From Bacteroidota bacterium (GTDB taxonomy: Bacteria; Bacteroidota; Bacteroidia; Chitinophagales; Chitinophagaceae): 64,000 bases of DNA. Position numbers and translations under genes: made by a program. This document shows, piece by piece, positions 1 to 8,791 of this stretch (within the stretch, counting starts at the first letter, position 1; each line of letters starts with the position of its first letter). The DNA lies in assembly GCA_016706595.1 (NCBI GenBank), contig JADJJH010000007.1:1-64000 (forward strand), written 5' to 3'. The notes under the pieces are model-generated. The model ran no database searches. It had not been told where the DNA came from and was given only the letters and a program-made list of their open reading frames with translations.

Positions 1-40
1 ATCTCACAATTACGTATTTTAGATTCTCCAAAAAAACTAT

Positions 41-3000
41 ATGAAAAAAAAATCTATTTTAAGTTTCTTTCTCTTGTCAAGTCAGTTACTCCTAGCCCAG
101 AATACGCCTACTGCACAGGACGACCCTCAAGCAGCCAGACAACATGAATTCAATATAACGCACGATCCGAATACCAACGATATTCCAACCGAACGATTAT
201 TGCCTATAATTGATTCAGTAAGCAATTATTTTAATAGTAATCCAGGAACAAAAACGGTTTCTAATTGGACAGAGCGCGGACCAAATAATGTGGGTGGAAG
301 AACCCGTGCCCTTATCTTTGATCCAAATGATCCCACCCATAAAAAAGTATGGGCAGGCGGTGTAAATGGTGGTTTATGGTTTACTAATGACATTACTGCT
401 ACCAATCAGGTGTGGAATATTGTAGATAATTTTTGGGTTAATATGGCTGTTACTTGCATAGCTGTTGCGCCAAACAATCCACAAATTATGTATGTTGGAA
501 CCGGTGAAGGTTATAGAAATATAGATGGCGCAAGGGGATCAGGTATTTGGAAAACAACAGATGGGGGAATAACATGGAATCAATTAGCCTCAACCCATAA
601 CCAAGAAAAATTCAATTATGTTCAGAAAATAGTTGTTACATCTACTGGCGTTGTTTTGGCAGGTACAAGAAGTCGGTTTTGTAATGGGACTAGCGGTGTA
701 CTTCGTTCAGCCGATGGTGGTACTACTTGGACCAGAGTTTTAGGCACAAGCACAAGTTCATGCGCTAGCTCTAATACCGCATGCGCCGATTTGGAAATAG
801 GCCCCACAGGTATTATATATGCCAGTATGGGAATTAGTTATACCGGAAATATTTATAAGTCCATAGATGGTGGACTGAACTGGGTAGCAATAGGGGGCAA
901 TGGTTTTCCGGTATCGGGATATCGTCGGATAGAAATTGCTGTCGCTCCCTCCAATCCAAATCGTATTTATGCAATGGTTGAGAATGCTAGTAATGGTTCA
1001 TTACTTGGAATTTATACGTCAACTAACCAAGGCAGCACTTGGACAACCTGCACATTGCCAACATACTATTATGACAATTGCACAACTCCAAGTTCGGACA
1101 TGACTAACATGCAGTGCTTTTATGATTTAATTTTAACCGTTGATCCTGCGAACGAAAACATTCTTTTCGCAGGTGGGATAGATGTTTTGAAGTCAACCAA
1201 CGCTGGCAATTCCTGGACTCAAATAACGAATTCTTACGGTTATTGTGGTCTTCAATATGTTCATGCAGATCAACATGCCATGGTGTTTCAACCCGGTTCA
1301 TCATCGGTAGGAATATTTGGCAATGATGGAGGCGTTTACTATTCATCTAATTTAACTGCAACTACACCAACACTTACAGGTAAGAACCAAGGATATAATG
1401 TAACTCAATTTTACTCATGCGCCATATCACCAAATTGCACTGAGGATTATATTATAGCCGGAACACAGGATAATGGAACCCATCGTTTTCTTTATTCCGG
1501 AATAAATGCTAAGGATAGAGTCTTGGATGGAGATGGTGGATTTTGTTTCATTGATCAAACCAATCCTAATATTAAAATAGTTTCCCATCGCAACAACAAT
1601 TTTTATCTGAGTTCAGATAATTTTGATACCTATCAAAGCCTTACTGGCAGCTTTAATTTGAATGGTCTATTTATTAATCCGGCAGACTACGATGATGCAA
1701 ACCATATATTATACACTGCTTACTCTGCCACTCAGATAGATCGTATTTCGGGAATTCTTACAACGCCAACTGAAGCGACAATTACAATCACTGGTATGTC
1801 GGCTACTCCTACACATATTCGAGTATCGCCTTATGCAGCTGCAGGAACAACTACACTTTTTGTTGGAACATCAAATGGAAGCTTGTATAAAGTAACCAAT
1901 GCACAGGCTACGCCTACTACTACCAATTTAACAGGTACAGGATCTCCATGGGGAATTTCTGCTAGTATTTCCTGCGTGGAGATTGGGGCTACGGAAAATG
2001 ACTTACTTGTTACATTTTCAAATTATGGAGTTGTATCTGTTTGGCGAACTACCAATGGTGGTTTGAGCTGGACAAATAAAGAAGGTAACTTACCGGACAT
2101 GCCCGTGCATTGGGCCATTTATAACCCCAACGATTTGAATGAAGTTTATTTGGCAACAGAATTAGGCGTTTGGTCAACGACAAATATTTCAGCGACTTCT
2201 CCTACTTGGGTTGCCAATAATAATGGATTGGCCAATACACGTATTAGTATGTTTCAAATCCGAAAATCGGATAACCTTTTAGTAGCTGCAACATTTGGAC
2301 GAGGTTTATATACCTCTACATCTTTTGGTGGAGCTAGTGCTGCTCCCTTCCCAGATTTTGATGCGAACAATACAACGATTTGCCAGGGGACAACCGTTAA
2401 TTATTCAAACCTCACCTGTGGAAATGCGACCTCATGGACATGGACTTTCCAAGGCGGAACACCTGCAACTTCTACCCTACAAAACCCAACAGTGACCTAC
2501 AATACTATTGGCACATATTCAGTTTCCCTAACAGCTACAAATTCGTATGGTAGTCAATCTAAAACTAAAACAGGATTCATTTCTGTCGTTGCTCCCCCAA
2601 CAACATTGGCTACAGCATCTATCACAACATTATGCCCGGGTCAACCAAGTATACTTTCGGCAAGCACAACAGGACCACAAACACCCGTAATGTATACCAA
2701 CCCTGGATCTTCTATTAATATATACCAAGATCATATTTCACTTGTACAGTTCAATAGCATTAATAATGCAACGGGTGCAGGAGGTGTAAATGGTTATAGT
2801 AATTATACTGCATCAGTTCCGGCCACAACAGTCAATGCAGGTCAATCGTATAACTTAACAGTGAATGTGGCTTATGGGTTTGATGAAAATGCTGCTGCAT
2901 GGTTCGATTGGAATCGTAACGGACAATTTGAACCAACAGAATTTGTAAATATTCCATTGATTTCATCCGGAACTTCGAATGGAACCGTATCTGTTTTAGT

Positions 3001-4093
3001 TCCAATTAATAGTGCTGCAGGTACAATTCGTTTACGTGTTCGTTCAAAGTGGCTCATTGCATTTACTTCCACCGAATCTTCAAGTGCTTATTCATATGGC
3101 GAAACAGAAGATTATCTTGTTAATATTATTCCATCATGCCTCTTTAGTTGGCAACCAGGAAGCCTGTCGGGGTCGCCTCTAACCGTTACGCCATCGAGTG
3201 CAACAGTATATACAGTAACATCAACAGCAGCGAATGGATGCATTAGTACAGCTACTGCAAATATTACAAATTTGCCAACACCAACTGTTAATGCTGGCCC
3301 AGATATAATACTTACATGTACTGTACCTTCATCGGTTATTGGAATATCGGCGATTAGTGGTAATACATATTCTTGGAGTCCAGCAGTTGGATTGAGTTCA
3401 ACGACCATTGCACAACCCATAGCGACTTCAACTACAACCACAACCTATACCGTTACGGCAACTTCAATTGCCACCGGTTGTACAGCAATCGATTCAGTTT
3501 TGGTGAGTGTTGTTCCCTGCTCAACTATATTGACAACAAAATTAATCTTACAAGGATTTTATTCATCCCCCAATCTGATGTCCCCCGTTTTATTAAATCA
3601 GGGAGTTCCTGGTGCTATGGCAAGCGTGTCAGATTCAATTACGGTAGAGTTGCATCAATCTACCGCACCTTATGCCTTAGTAGCCAGTGTAAAAGTTTTA
3701 TTAAATACCAATGGCACTGCAACCTGTGTTTTTCCTCCACAATCTGGAAGCTTATACATAGTCATTAAACACAGGAATAGTATTGAAACCTGGAGTTCAA
3801 CAGCAATTGCTATGGGCACTGCAGTGAACTACGATTTTTCAACAAGCGCTAATAAAGCTTACGGAAATAATATGGCAGAAGTTGACCTAGGTGTTTGGGC
3901 TTTGTATTCAGGTGATATCAATCAAGATCAGAATATTGACCTGCTTGATATAAGTAGTCTTCAAGCGGAGATCAACAACTTTAACTTCGGCTATTATGCA
4001 ACAGATCTCAATGGAGATGGTAATGTGGATTTACTGGATGGTCCAACCATAGAAACGAATATTAATGGGTTTATTTTTTCTAATTTCCCGTAG
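41..4093 (+). CDS. Giant secreted BNR/PKD/GEVED protein with dockerin-like C-terminus
   Basis: A 1350-residue exported protein. Residues 1-19 form a Sec signal peptide ending LLLAQ. Residues ~70-760 carry repeated Asp-box (BNR) motifs such as SADGGTTW, SIDGGLNW, STNAGNSW and TTNGGLSW, typical of sialidase-like beta-propellers. A PKD domain follows at ~768-850 and a GEVED domain at ~905-1030 (WFDWNRNGQF, then GETEDY). A beta-rich module at ~1164-1290 leads into two dockerin-type calcium loops, DINQDQNIDLLD and DLNGDGNVDLLD. There is no typical T9SS type A (YPNP...) tail. The same C-terminal module closes the gene ending at 58880. The function is inferred to be cell-surface or extracellular binding; no glycosidase active site was identified. 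The ATG at 41 is the natural start because the signal peptide follows at once. Confidence 0.85.
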   Translation: MKKKSILSFFLLSSQLLLAQNTPTAQDDPQAARQHEFNITHDPNTNDIPTERLLPIIDSVSNYFNSNPGTKTVSNWTERGPNNVGGRTRALIFDPNDPTHKKVWAGGVNGGLWFTNDITATNQVWNIVDNFWVNMAVTCIAVAPNNPQIMYVGTGEGYRNIDGARGSGIWKTTDGGITWNQLASTHNQEKFNYVQKIVVTSTGVVLAGTRSRFCNGTSGVLRSADGGTTWTRVLGTSTSSCASSNTACADLEIGPTGIIYASMGISYTGNIYKSIDGGLNWVAIGGNGFPVSGYRRIEIAVAPSNPNRIYAMVENASNGSLLGIYTSTNQGSTWTTCTLPTYYYDNCTTPSSDMTNMQCFYDLILTVDPANENILFAGGIDVLKSTNAGNSWTQITNSYGYCGLQYVHADQHAMVFQPGSSSVGIFGNDGGVYYSSNLTATTPTLTGKNQGYNVTQFYSCAISPNCTEDYIIAGTQDNGTHRFLYSGINAKDRVLDGDGGFCFIDQTNPNIKIVSHRNNNFYLSSDNFDTYQSLTGSFNLNGLFINPADYDDANHILYTAYSATQIDRISGILTTPTEATITITGMSATPTHIRVSPYAAAGTTTLFVGTSNGSLYKVTNAQATPTTTNLTGTGSPWGISASISCVEIGATENDLLVTFSNYGVVSVWRTTNGGLSWTNKEGNLPDMPVHWAIYNPNDLNEVYLATELGVWSTTNISATSPTWVANNNGLANTRISMFQIRKSDNLLVAATFGRGLYTSTSFGGASAAPFPDFDANNTTICQGTTVNYSNLTCGNATSWTWTFQGGTPATSTLQNPTVTYNTIGTYSVSLTATNSYGSQSKTKTGFISVVAPPTTLATASITTLCPGQPSILSASTTGPQTPVMYTNPGSSINIYQDHISLVQFNSINNATGAGGVNGYSNYTASVPATTVNAGQSYNLTVNVAYGFDENAAAWFDWNRNGQFEPTEFVNIPLISSGTSNGTVSVLVPINSAAGTIRLRVRSKWLIAFTSTESSSAYSYGETEDYLVNIIPSCLFSWQPGSLSGSPLTVTPSSATVYTVTSTAANGCISTATANITNLPTPTVNAGPDIILTCTVPSSVIGISAISGNTYSWSPAVGLSSTTIAQPIATSTTTTTYTVTATSIATGCTAIDSVLVSVVPCSTILTTKLILQGFYSSPNLMSPVLLNQGVPGAMASVSDSITVELHQSTAPYALVASVKVLLNTNGTATCVFPPQSGSLYIVIKHRNSIETWSSTAIAMGTAVNYDFSTSANKAYGNNMAEVDLGVWALYSGDINQDQNIDLLDISSLQAEINNFNFGYYATDLNGDGNVDLLDGPTIETNINGFIFSNFP

Positions 4094-4277
4094 TAGTTGA
4101 AAACGAATTATAAAGGTTCAATGTAGTTGAAAAAATAGAGATTGATAGGATTGAAGAATAAGCATGCTGTAAAAATCGAATCAATTTTTACTATAAAAAT
4201 TTCCAATACAAAATTCAATTCTAGCTACGCAGTGAACTTAGGCTATGGTGCAATTTTGCGAATAATCATTTCAATTT

Positions 4278-4394
4278 ATACCAGTGTGAAATGGTAGATA
4301 TACCATTTCTTATCCCGTACGTGCGGGAGTTTATGCCGATAGGATAGATGTTTGGACCAAAAGGTTTGGTCTATTACATAAATCACATCGGTAT
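4278..4394 (+). repeat. Dispersed dyad-ended hairpin repeat, copy A
   Basis: About 117 bp beginning ATACCAGTGTGA and ending TCACATCGGTAT, so the ends are imperfect inverted repeats. In the centre is CTTATCCCGTAC followed by GTGCGGGAGT, a CCCG/CGGG hairpin. Two other copies lie at 36685-36800 and, inverted, at 45125-45268. It sits between convergent genes. Confidence 0.65.
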
Positions 4395-4527
4395 TACTTA
4401 CCATTACAAAATCTCATTCCAATCTAACAAAATTACTATGAGTTTGTACTTGTTCAATAAAAGTACTTTTTCTTTGGCATTACAACAATCTATATTTTAA
4501 TTGTTGAATTAGAAATCTGGTTAAAAA

Positions 4528-4558
4528 CGCCAATTGCCAACTACTTTACTGCCAACTG
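4528..4558 (-). repeat. Post-stop degenerate phrase repeat
   Basis: Read on the minus strand, directly after the stop of the SecD-like gene, the sequence repeats the phrases CAGTTGGCAGT and AGTTGGCAA. The same phrase family follows the stop codon at 41779. No terminator fold is evident. Confidence 0.45.
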
Positions 4559-4560
4559 TT

Positions 4561-5928
4561 TTATTTCCCACTTTCTTCTTCGATATACAAACTCAATGGC
4601 AATGCACCTAAATTCAATAAAGTGGCTAACTCATAAGCTTCATTTATCGAAAATAATCCGGAGATATTTGATCTTCCTCCCATAATTTTTTCGGTAGGCA
4701 TGGGTGCCGAAAGTACCTTGCCATCTAATACCATAGCAATAGGATGTCCAATGTTTTTTTCGGTCATTCGTTCCCAAACTTTAGCACCATATCTGTTCAT
4801 GGTTATCATAATCGCCGGTGAACCATTAATAGGATCGAAATCTACTGCTGCCGTTTCAATTTGCTCACCGCTTATCAAAGCTTTGTTGCCATTAAAAACA
4901 GATCTAATTCCATACAATATACTCATCTTAAGTTTTTTTATTTCATCATCAGCATCACCAAAATAAAATTGTATATCCTTCGGGAATTTATTTTTTACCG
5001 TTTCCATTTCAAGATACTTTCTTAATTCGGCGGTATCCTTCCAAGCCACGTATGAAATTCTCGCATCATGAATTGGAATATTCGCATTGAATTTTGGTTC
5101 AAAGCCTCCCATCAAATATACTCTTAGTGGATTTTTATTTCGTGCCGCTGCCCACTGTGCTTCTTCAGTGGTTTCGGCTAATGAACCTTCGCTTGCTAAT
5201 GATTGTAACGACATCGTATCGCTCGTATTATCAAATAGTTCTTTGGATGCATTGGCTTCTTCAGGAAATAAATGTTGCCTTAATGCACTATCGGCACTGA
5301 TAAATGCATTCTCTATTTCATGGTTGGTGTAGGTTTCCCAAAAATTTAGTTGCGCCGGTCTTGTAATAAAATTTTTAAATTCATCTACACGTTTCACCGG
5401 ACCCGCTACGATACGAATACTTTGCTTTTGTTGGTTGTAAATAATTTCGGCATTCTCAAATCCAACTTTTGTAAGTCGCCCTTTTATAACTTCACTACAA
5501 CGCATTAGTAGTTTTTCAGCTATAAATAATACTGCTTTTTTAATGCTGGCATTTGAATCATCGGCAGACAAGCTTACTATTTGCTCATTAAAAATAGTTT
5601 GGTAAGTGATAGCAGGATATTCATTTTCGCAAAATGTAAAAAAATCATTCAATGAGTTCGAGAGGGTAAATGTTGCAGATGATTTATAGTTCGATAATAT
5701 TTTTTGTCCTTCGCTTTGCGAACAATTTTCTTGCAAAAACACAAACCAGTTGGGTTTAATTTCACAACGCACTATACTTCCATCAGCATCATAAAAACTT
5801 AATTCACTTTGAGATATGGGTTGCTTTAATTTTAAAATATAGTATGCGCCAACAGCTAGCAAAGCAATGCCAAAAACTAAGGATAAAATTATAAGTAGGG
5901 TTTTGTAAGGTTTTAATTTTTGAAACAT
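4561..5928 (-). CDS. Stand-alone SecD/SecDF P1-like periplasmic domain protein
   Basis: 455 residues: a short cytoplasmic start, one membrane segment (~8-32), then a long periplasmic part. The middle segment LNFWETYTNHEI resembles the first periplasmic (P1) domain of Bacteroidota SecDF. The C-terminus (MNRYGAKVWERMT, IAMVLDGKVLSAP, ELATLLNLGALP) matches the P1 head subdomain. The polytopic RND-type membrane part that normally follows is absent and the gene stops cleanly, so this is not a full protein-export motor. It may be a paralogue that modulates export or binds emerging proteins, but that is inference. It is a single gene on this strand, with the frameshifted alpha-CTD-like gene 65 bp upstream. 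Confidence 0.75.
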   Translation of the reverse strand: MFQKLKPYKTLLIILSLVFGIALLAVGAYYILKLKQPISQSELSFYDADGSIVRCEIKPNWFVFLQENCSQSEGQKILSNYKSSATFTLSNSLNDFFTFCENEYPAITYQTIFNEQIVSLSADDSNASIKKAVLFIAEKLLMRCSEVIKGRLTKVGFENAEIIYNQQKQSIRIVAGPVKRVDEFKNFITRPAQLNFWETYTNHEIENAFISADSALRQHLFPEEANASKELFDNTSDTMSLQSLASEGSLAETTEEAQWAAARNKNPLRVYLMGGFEPKFNANIPIHDARISYVAWKDTAELRKYLEMETVKNKFPKDIQFYFGDADDEIKKLKMSILYGIRSVFNGNKALISGEQIETAAVDFDPINGSPAIMITMNRYGAKVWERMTEKNIGHPIAMVLDGKVLSAPMPTEKIMGGRSNISGLFSINEAYELATLLNLGALPLSLYIEEESGK

Positions 5929-5993
5929 ATTTGAACAAGATAGAAATTATCCATAGATATTCAAATTGAATAGGTATGATAACTAGGTAACGG

Positions 5994-6283
5994 CTATAAC
6001 TTAAAAGATAGCCCATTATCGCCAAGTAAGATTTTTAATTTTGTGATAGAACTTTTACCCATACCATGAAAACTAAGCACTTCTTTTTCGCTATACTTTG
6101 AAAGTAGGACTAAAGTTGTGATACCATTATTTTCTAAAGCACGTCGCGCGGGTGCACCAAGTAGTGAAAGAAAATTGTCTTTTGGTTTTCGTTTTTCTTC
6201 ACAAACCGGACAAACAGGGCAGCTAGAACTTTGTAAAAGCTGTGGCCATTGATGCAAGTTTTTAATTGCTTTTTTGTTTCCAT
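5994..6283 (-). pseudogene. Zinc-ribbon / RNA polymerase alpha-CTD-like protein, frameshifted
   Basis: The open C-terminal frame reads CPVCPVCEEKR, then a helix-hairpin-helix segment (LGAPARRALENNGITTL, FHGMGKSSITKLK) like the C-terminal domain of RNA polymerase alpha. In that frame there is only a TTG start at 6257. A second frame beginning at an ATG (6283) reads METKKQLKTCINGHSFYK. One extra A in the AAA run at 6230-6232 joins the two frames and gives a Cys-x-x-Gly-His...Cys-x-x-Cys zinc ribbon, as remembered for small Bacteroidota proteins of this kind. It is therefore either a real one-base deletion or a sequence error; similar indels cluster in the next 7 kb. It probably binds DNA; the exact role is unknown. 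Confidence 0.6.
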
Positions 6284-6473
6284 TATTTTGGCTTGTTTGA
6301 ATGAAATTTAACCCACAGTTTTATTCACTCTTATGCATAGAGAATGAATTCATATATCAAGTATGTATTGGAATTTAGATGCAAAAATAAAAATTGGGTT
6401 ATAAATAACTATAAAAGGTATGACATCTGTTATGAATTCAATGGCTGATAATTGAAGGTACCTTCATTACAGT

Positions 6474-7670
6474 TTAATTTGATACCGGTAAATTAATTTC
6501 TTCTGCTACAATTTTTTTTGTGGTCATCAGTCCAAGCAACATGACTAGTACCGAGAGAATAATAGTTTGTATGATGAGTGATTTGTTTACTAGGGTTATA
6601 TTTTGTTCGGGAAGTATGCCTAAAAAAAGTAAGATGGTGATGAGCCCTCTAGGCGCAACATAGAGTAGAGGCGAGGCAGGTAGTTTTGAAAGTTTAAGTG
6701 CAAACCATCTAACTATTATAATTGTAAGCACAATGCCGGCTGCCCAAGGTATAGTTACCGGGTTAAGAATTTCCTTTGCTTCCATCAAAAAGCCAAACAA
6801 CATAAAAAATATAGCACGGATTAAAAATGTAGTTTTAATGGTTATTTCTTTGAACTTCTTAACTTCAACATCTAACTTCTCAGGTCTTAATTTATCAAGC
6901 CAAGCAAATCTTTTTAGTTCATCAAGATTGCCAAGAAATAAACCGAATATCAGTATAAAAATGAGTGCGGGTAAGTGATACACTTTTGAAATTGCATAAA
7001 TTAATATGACCATTAAAATTATCGGGGTGTAGGTAATATGATGCTTAATACGACTTAATAAAAATGAAAGTCCTAGCACTGCAATAAATGATATAAGCAT
7101 CATAAGAAATAATTCTAAACCGAAGTGGCTAAATGAGTTCGCATTAATAATTTCATTTAACGCAATAAAGTTGAAGAAGAGTACACCAAAAATATCTGAT
7201 AAACTACTTTCATAAATAATGAATTCTTTGTTGAAGGAAGATAGATTTCTAACACTTGGGATGGCAATGGCACTGCTGATTACACAAAATGGAATGGCAT
7301 TCACTAAGGCCATCTTAAAAGATAAATTCCCAACATATTGAAACGCCAATGTAAAAATGAAGGCCAGCACAAACATGGGTATAAAAGCATTGAGTGACGA
7401 CTTTTTTATTAATGGAATTTTTGATTTATTGAGTTCAAGTTCCAATGAACCTTCTAAAACGATGAGCACTAAACCAATGGTTCCAAAAATGGGTAATAGG
7501 GGGTTGAGGTGTGGAATTTCTATTACAAAATAGTTGGCAGTTTGTTTAACCAACCAACCTAAAAGAAGCAGAAGAATTACTGAAGGAATTTTTGTAAGCG
7601 GTGAACTAATATCAAAAATATAGGCAAGTAAAAGCAAAACACAAATGGTAATAATGATGGCTATGGTCAT
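6474..7670 (-). CDS. Cation:proton antiporter, NhaP/CPA family
   Basis: 398 residues, almost entirely hydrophobic, with about 11-12 membrane helices. The segment FCVISSAIAIPSVRN, followed by YESSLSDIFGVLFFN, fits the discontinuous helices and the acidic ion-binding region of sodium(potassium)/proton exchangers. PRGLITILLFLGILP near the C-terminus is also typical of the family. It lacks the cytosolic regulatory domains (RCK/TrkA-N) found on longer members, and the usual length for the membrane part alone is ~400. It is expected in the inner membrane in pH or sodium homeostasis. It lies downstream of the Wadjet operon on the same strand but 269 bp away, so probably separate. Confidence 0.85.
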   Translation of the reverse strand: MTIAIIITICVLLLLAYIFDISSPLTKIPSVILLLLLGWLVKQTANYFVIEIPHLNPLLPIFGTIGLVLIVLEGSLELELNKSKIPLIKKSSLNAFIPMFVLAFIFTLAFQYVGNLSFKMALVNAIPFCVISSAIAIPSVRNLSSFNKEFIIYESSLSDIFGVLFFNFIALNEIINANSFSHFGLELFLMMLISFIAVLGLSFLLSRIKHHITYTPIILMVILIYAISKVYHLPALIFILIFGLFLGNLDELKRFAWLDKLRPEKLDVEVKKFKEITIKTTFLIRAIFFMLFGFLMEAKEILNPVTIPWAAGIVLTIIIVRWFALKLSKLPASPLLYVAPRGLITILLFLGILPEQNITLVNKSLIIQTIILSVLVMLLGLMTTKKIVAEEINLPVSN

Positions 7671-7939
7671 GAATTATTTTGTTAAGGTAAGTATGTTTAA
7701 AAACCTATGTGAATTAAAGATACAGCCGGTAATATGATTTAGCAATTCATCTTTATGAGTAATATCTCTGTTGAATTTTATACGATGGCTTATATCATTT
7801 CAACAATAAAATAATTGAATTTTAGTTACAAACATCATCAATTAATATGTATGTTTTGAGGGATTAGGATTCTATGAGAATGTTTTTGAATTTTGAAGGT
7901 AGGAGTAGTTTGCAAGTGAGTGCATTGAGTTGTTTGTTT

Positions 7940-8791
7940 TTATTCACTGATTAAAATTTCTTGGTCTAAACCTTTTCTGTATTTGTGAATAGCGCTTATT
8001 AGATGTAAAAGATTTCTTTCTCGTATTGATTTCACCACAAAGTTTATTTTTTGTTCGTCATATCGTTTCTTGTTTCCAAAATCGGCAATTAGCTTGTCAA
8101 TGTTTTCAGGAACAAAAAAGCATGTTCTATCTTCAAGATGTTTCTTAAATTCATATAAGTAAATTCCAATTCCTGCAAAGTCAAAGTCGCCAAAGTGTAT
8201 GTAATTGTTTGGAATCGATTTTAGCCACTTGATTAAATCTTTGCTTTGATTTTGAGGATAACGACTTACAAATAATGGATTGATGTCAGTGAACAAATAT
8301 TTCTGTTTGTCAATGTGCCGAAAGTTTTCAGGGTTCTCAATTCCCACAATTGTGATATCTGGCGAAAGAGTAAATTTTTCAAAGTCATAAATAAATTGAA
8401 AAGTTCCGTCAACTGGATTGAGTGTAATTTCTTTTCCGTTAAGTTTTGCCTGAATAGGAGAATAGCAGTTAACCAAAAATCCTTTGAAACTTCTTACTCC
8501 TGTATGCTTTGAATTAGATGTTGCAGCTACAAGTTCGCTTCTTGTTACTTCTTCTTTCTTGCTTACTTGAATATATTGTTGGAGGTCATTGATTGAATAA
8601 TTATTTTTTAGGTATGTGTTTAAGGCTTTGTTGTCTGATAGCAAAAGTGATTTTTGAATTCTCCCTTTCCGTTCAATTATTCCTTCTGAAACTAAATCTT
8701 CAATCAAAGAATGTTTTGCCAAACTTGACGGAATGCTTTCGCCTTGCGAAAGCTGTAAAAGTTTTTCAGCGATATGAACTGGCACTTTCAT
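7940..8791 (-). CDS. jetD: JetD/MksG-like TOPRIM nuclease subunit of a Wadjet-type system
   Basis: 283 residues. Residues 1-100 look like winged-helix DNA-binding segments. The C-terminal half carries a TOPRIM-like signature: glutamate in IVGIENPEN (E152) and the paired aspartates of HFGDFDFAG (D202, D204). In Wadjet/MksBEFG systems this subunit cleaves plasmid DNA extruded by the condensin motor. It is shorter than many JetD proteins (~380-400 residues). The ATG (8791-8789) overlaps the reconstructed stop of the upstream ATPase gene as TAATG, a sign of translational coupling. The frame is intact, unlike jetA and jetC. Assignment rests on the TOPRIM residues plus gene order. Confidence 0.75.
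   Translation of the reverse strand: MKVPVHIAEKLLQLSQGESIPSSLAKHSLIEDLVSEGIIERKGRIQKSLLLSDNKALNTYLKNNYSINDLQQYIQVSKKEEVTRSELVAATSNSKHTGVRSFKGFLVNCYSPIQAKLNGKEITLNPVDGTFQFIYDFEKFTLSPDITIVGIENPENFRHIDKQKYLFTDINPLFVSRYPQNQSKDLIKWLKSIPNNYIHFGDFDFAGIGIYLYEFKKHLEDRTCFFVPENIDKLIADFGNKKRYDEQKINFVVKSIRERNLLHLISAIHKYRKGLDQEILISE

Larger units (their letters stand above)
4094..4560. other. 467-bp intergenic region between convergent genes
   Basis: No coding potential seen. It holds one copy of a dispersed dyad-ended repeat (4278-4394) and, immediately beyond the stop codon of the minus-strand gene at 4561, a short degenerate phrase repeat built on GTTGGCA/CAGT (minus strand, about 4528-4558). Confidence 0.6.
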
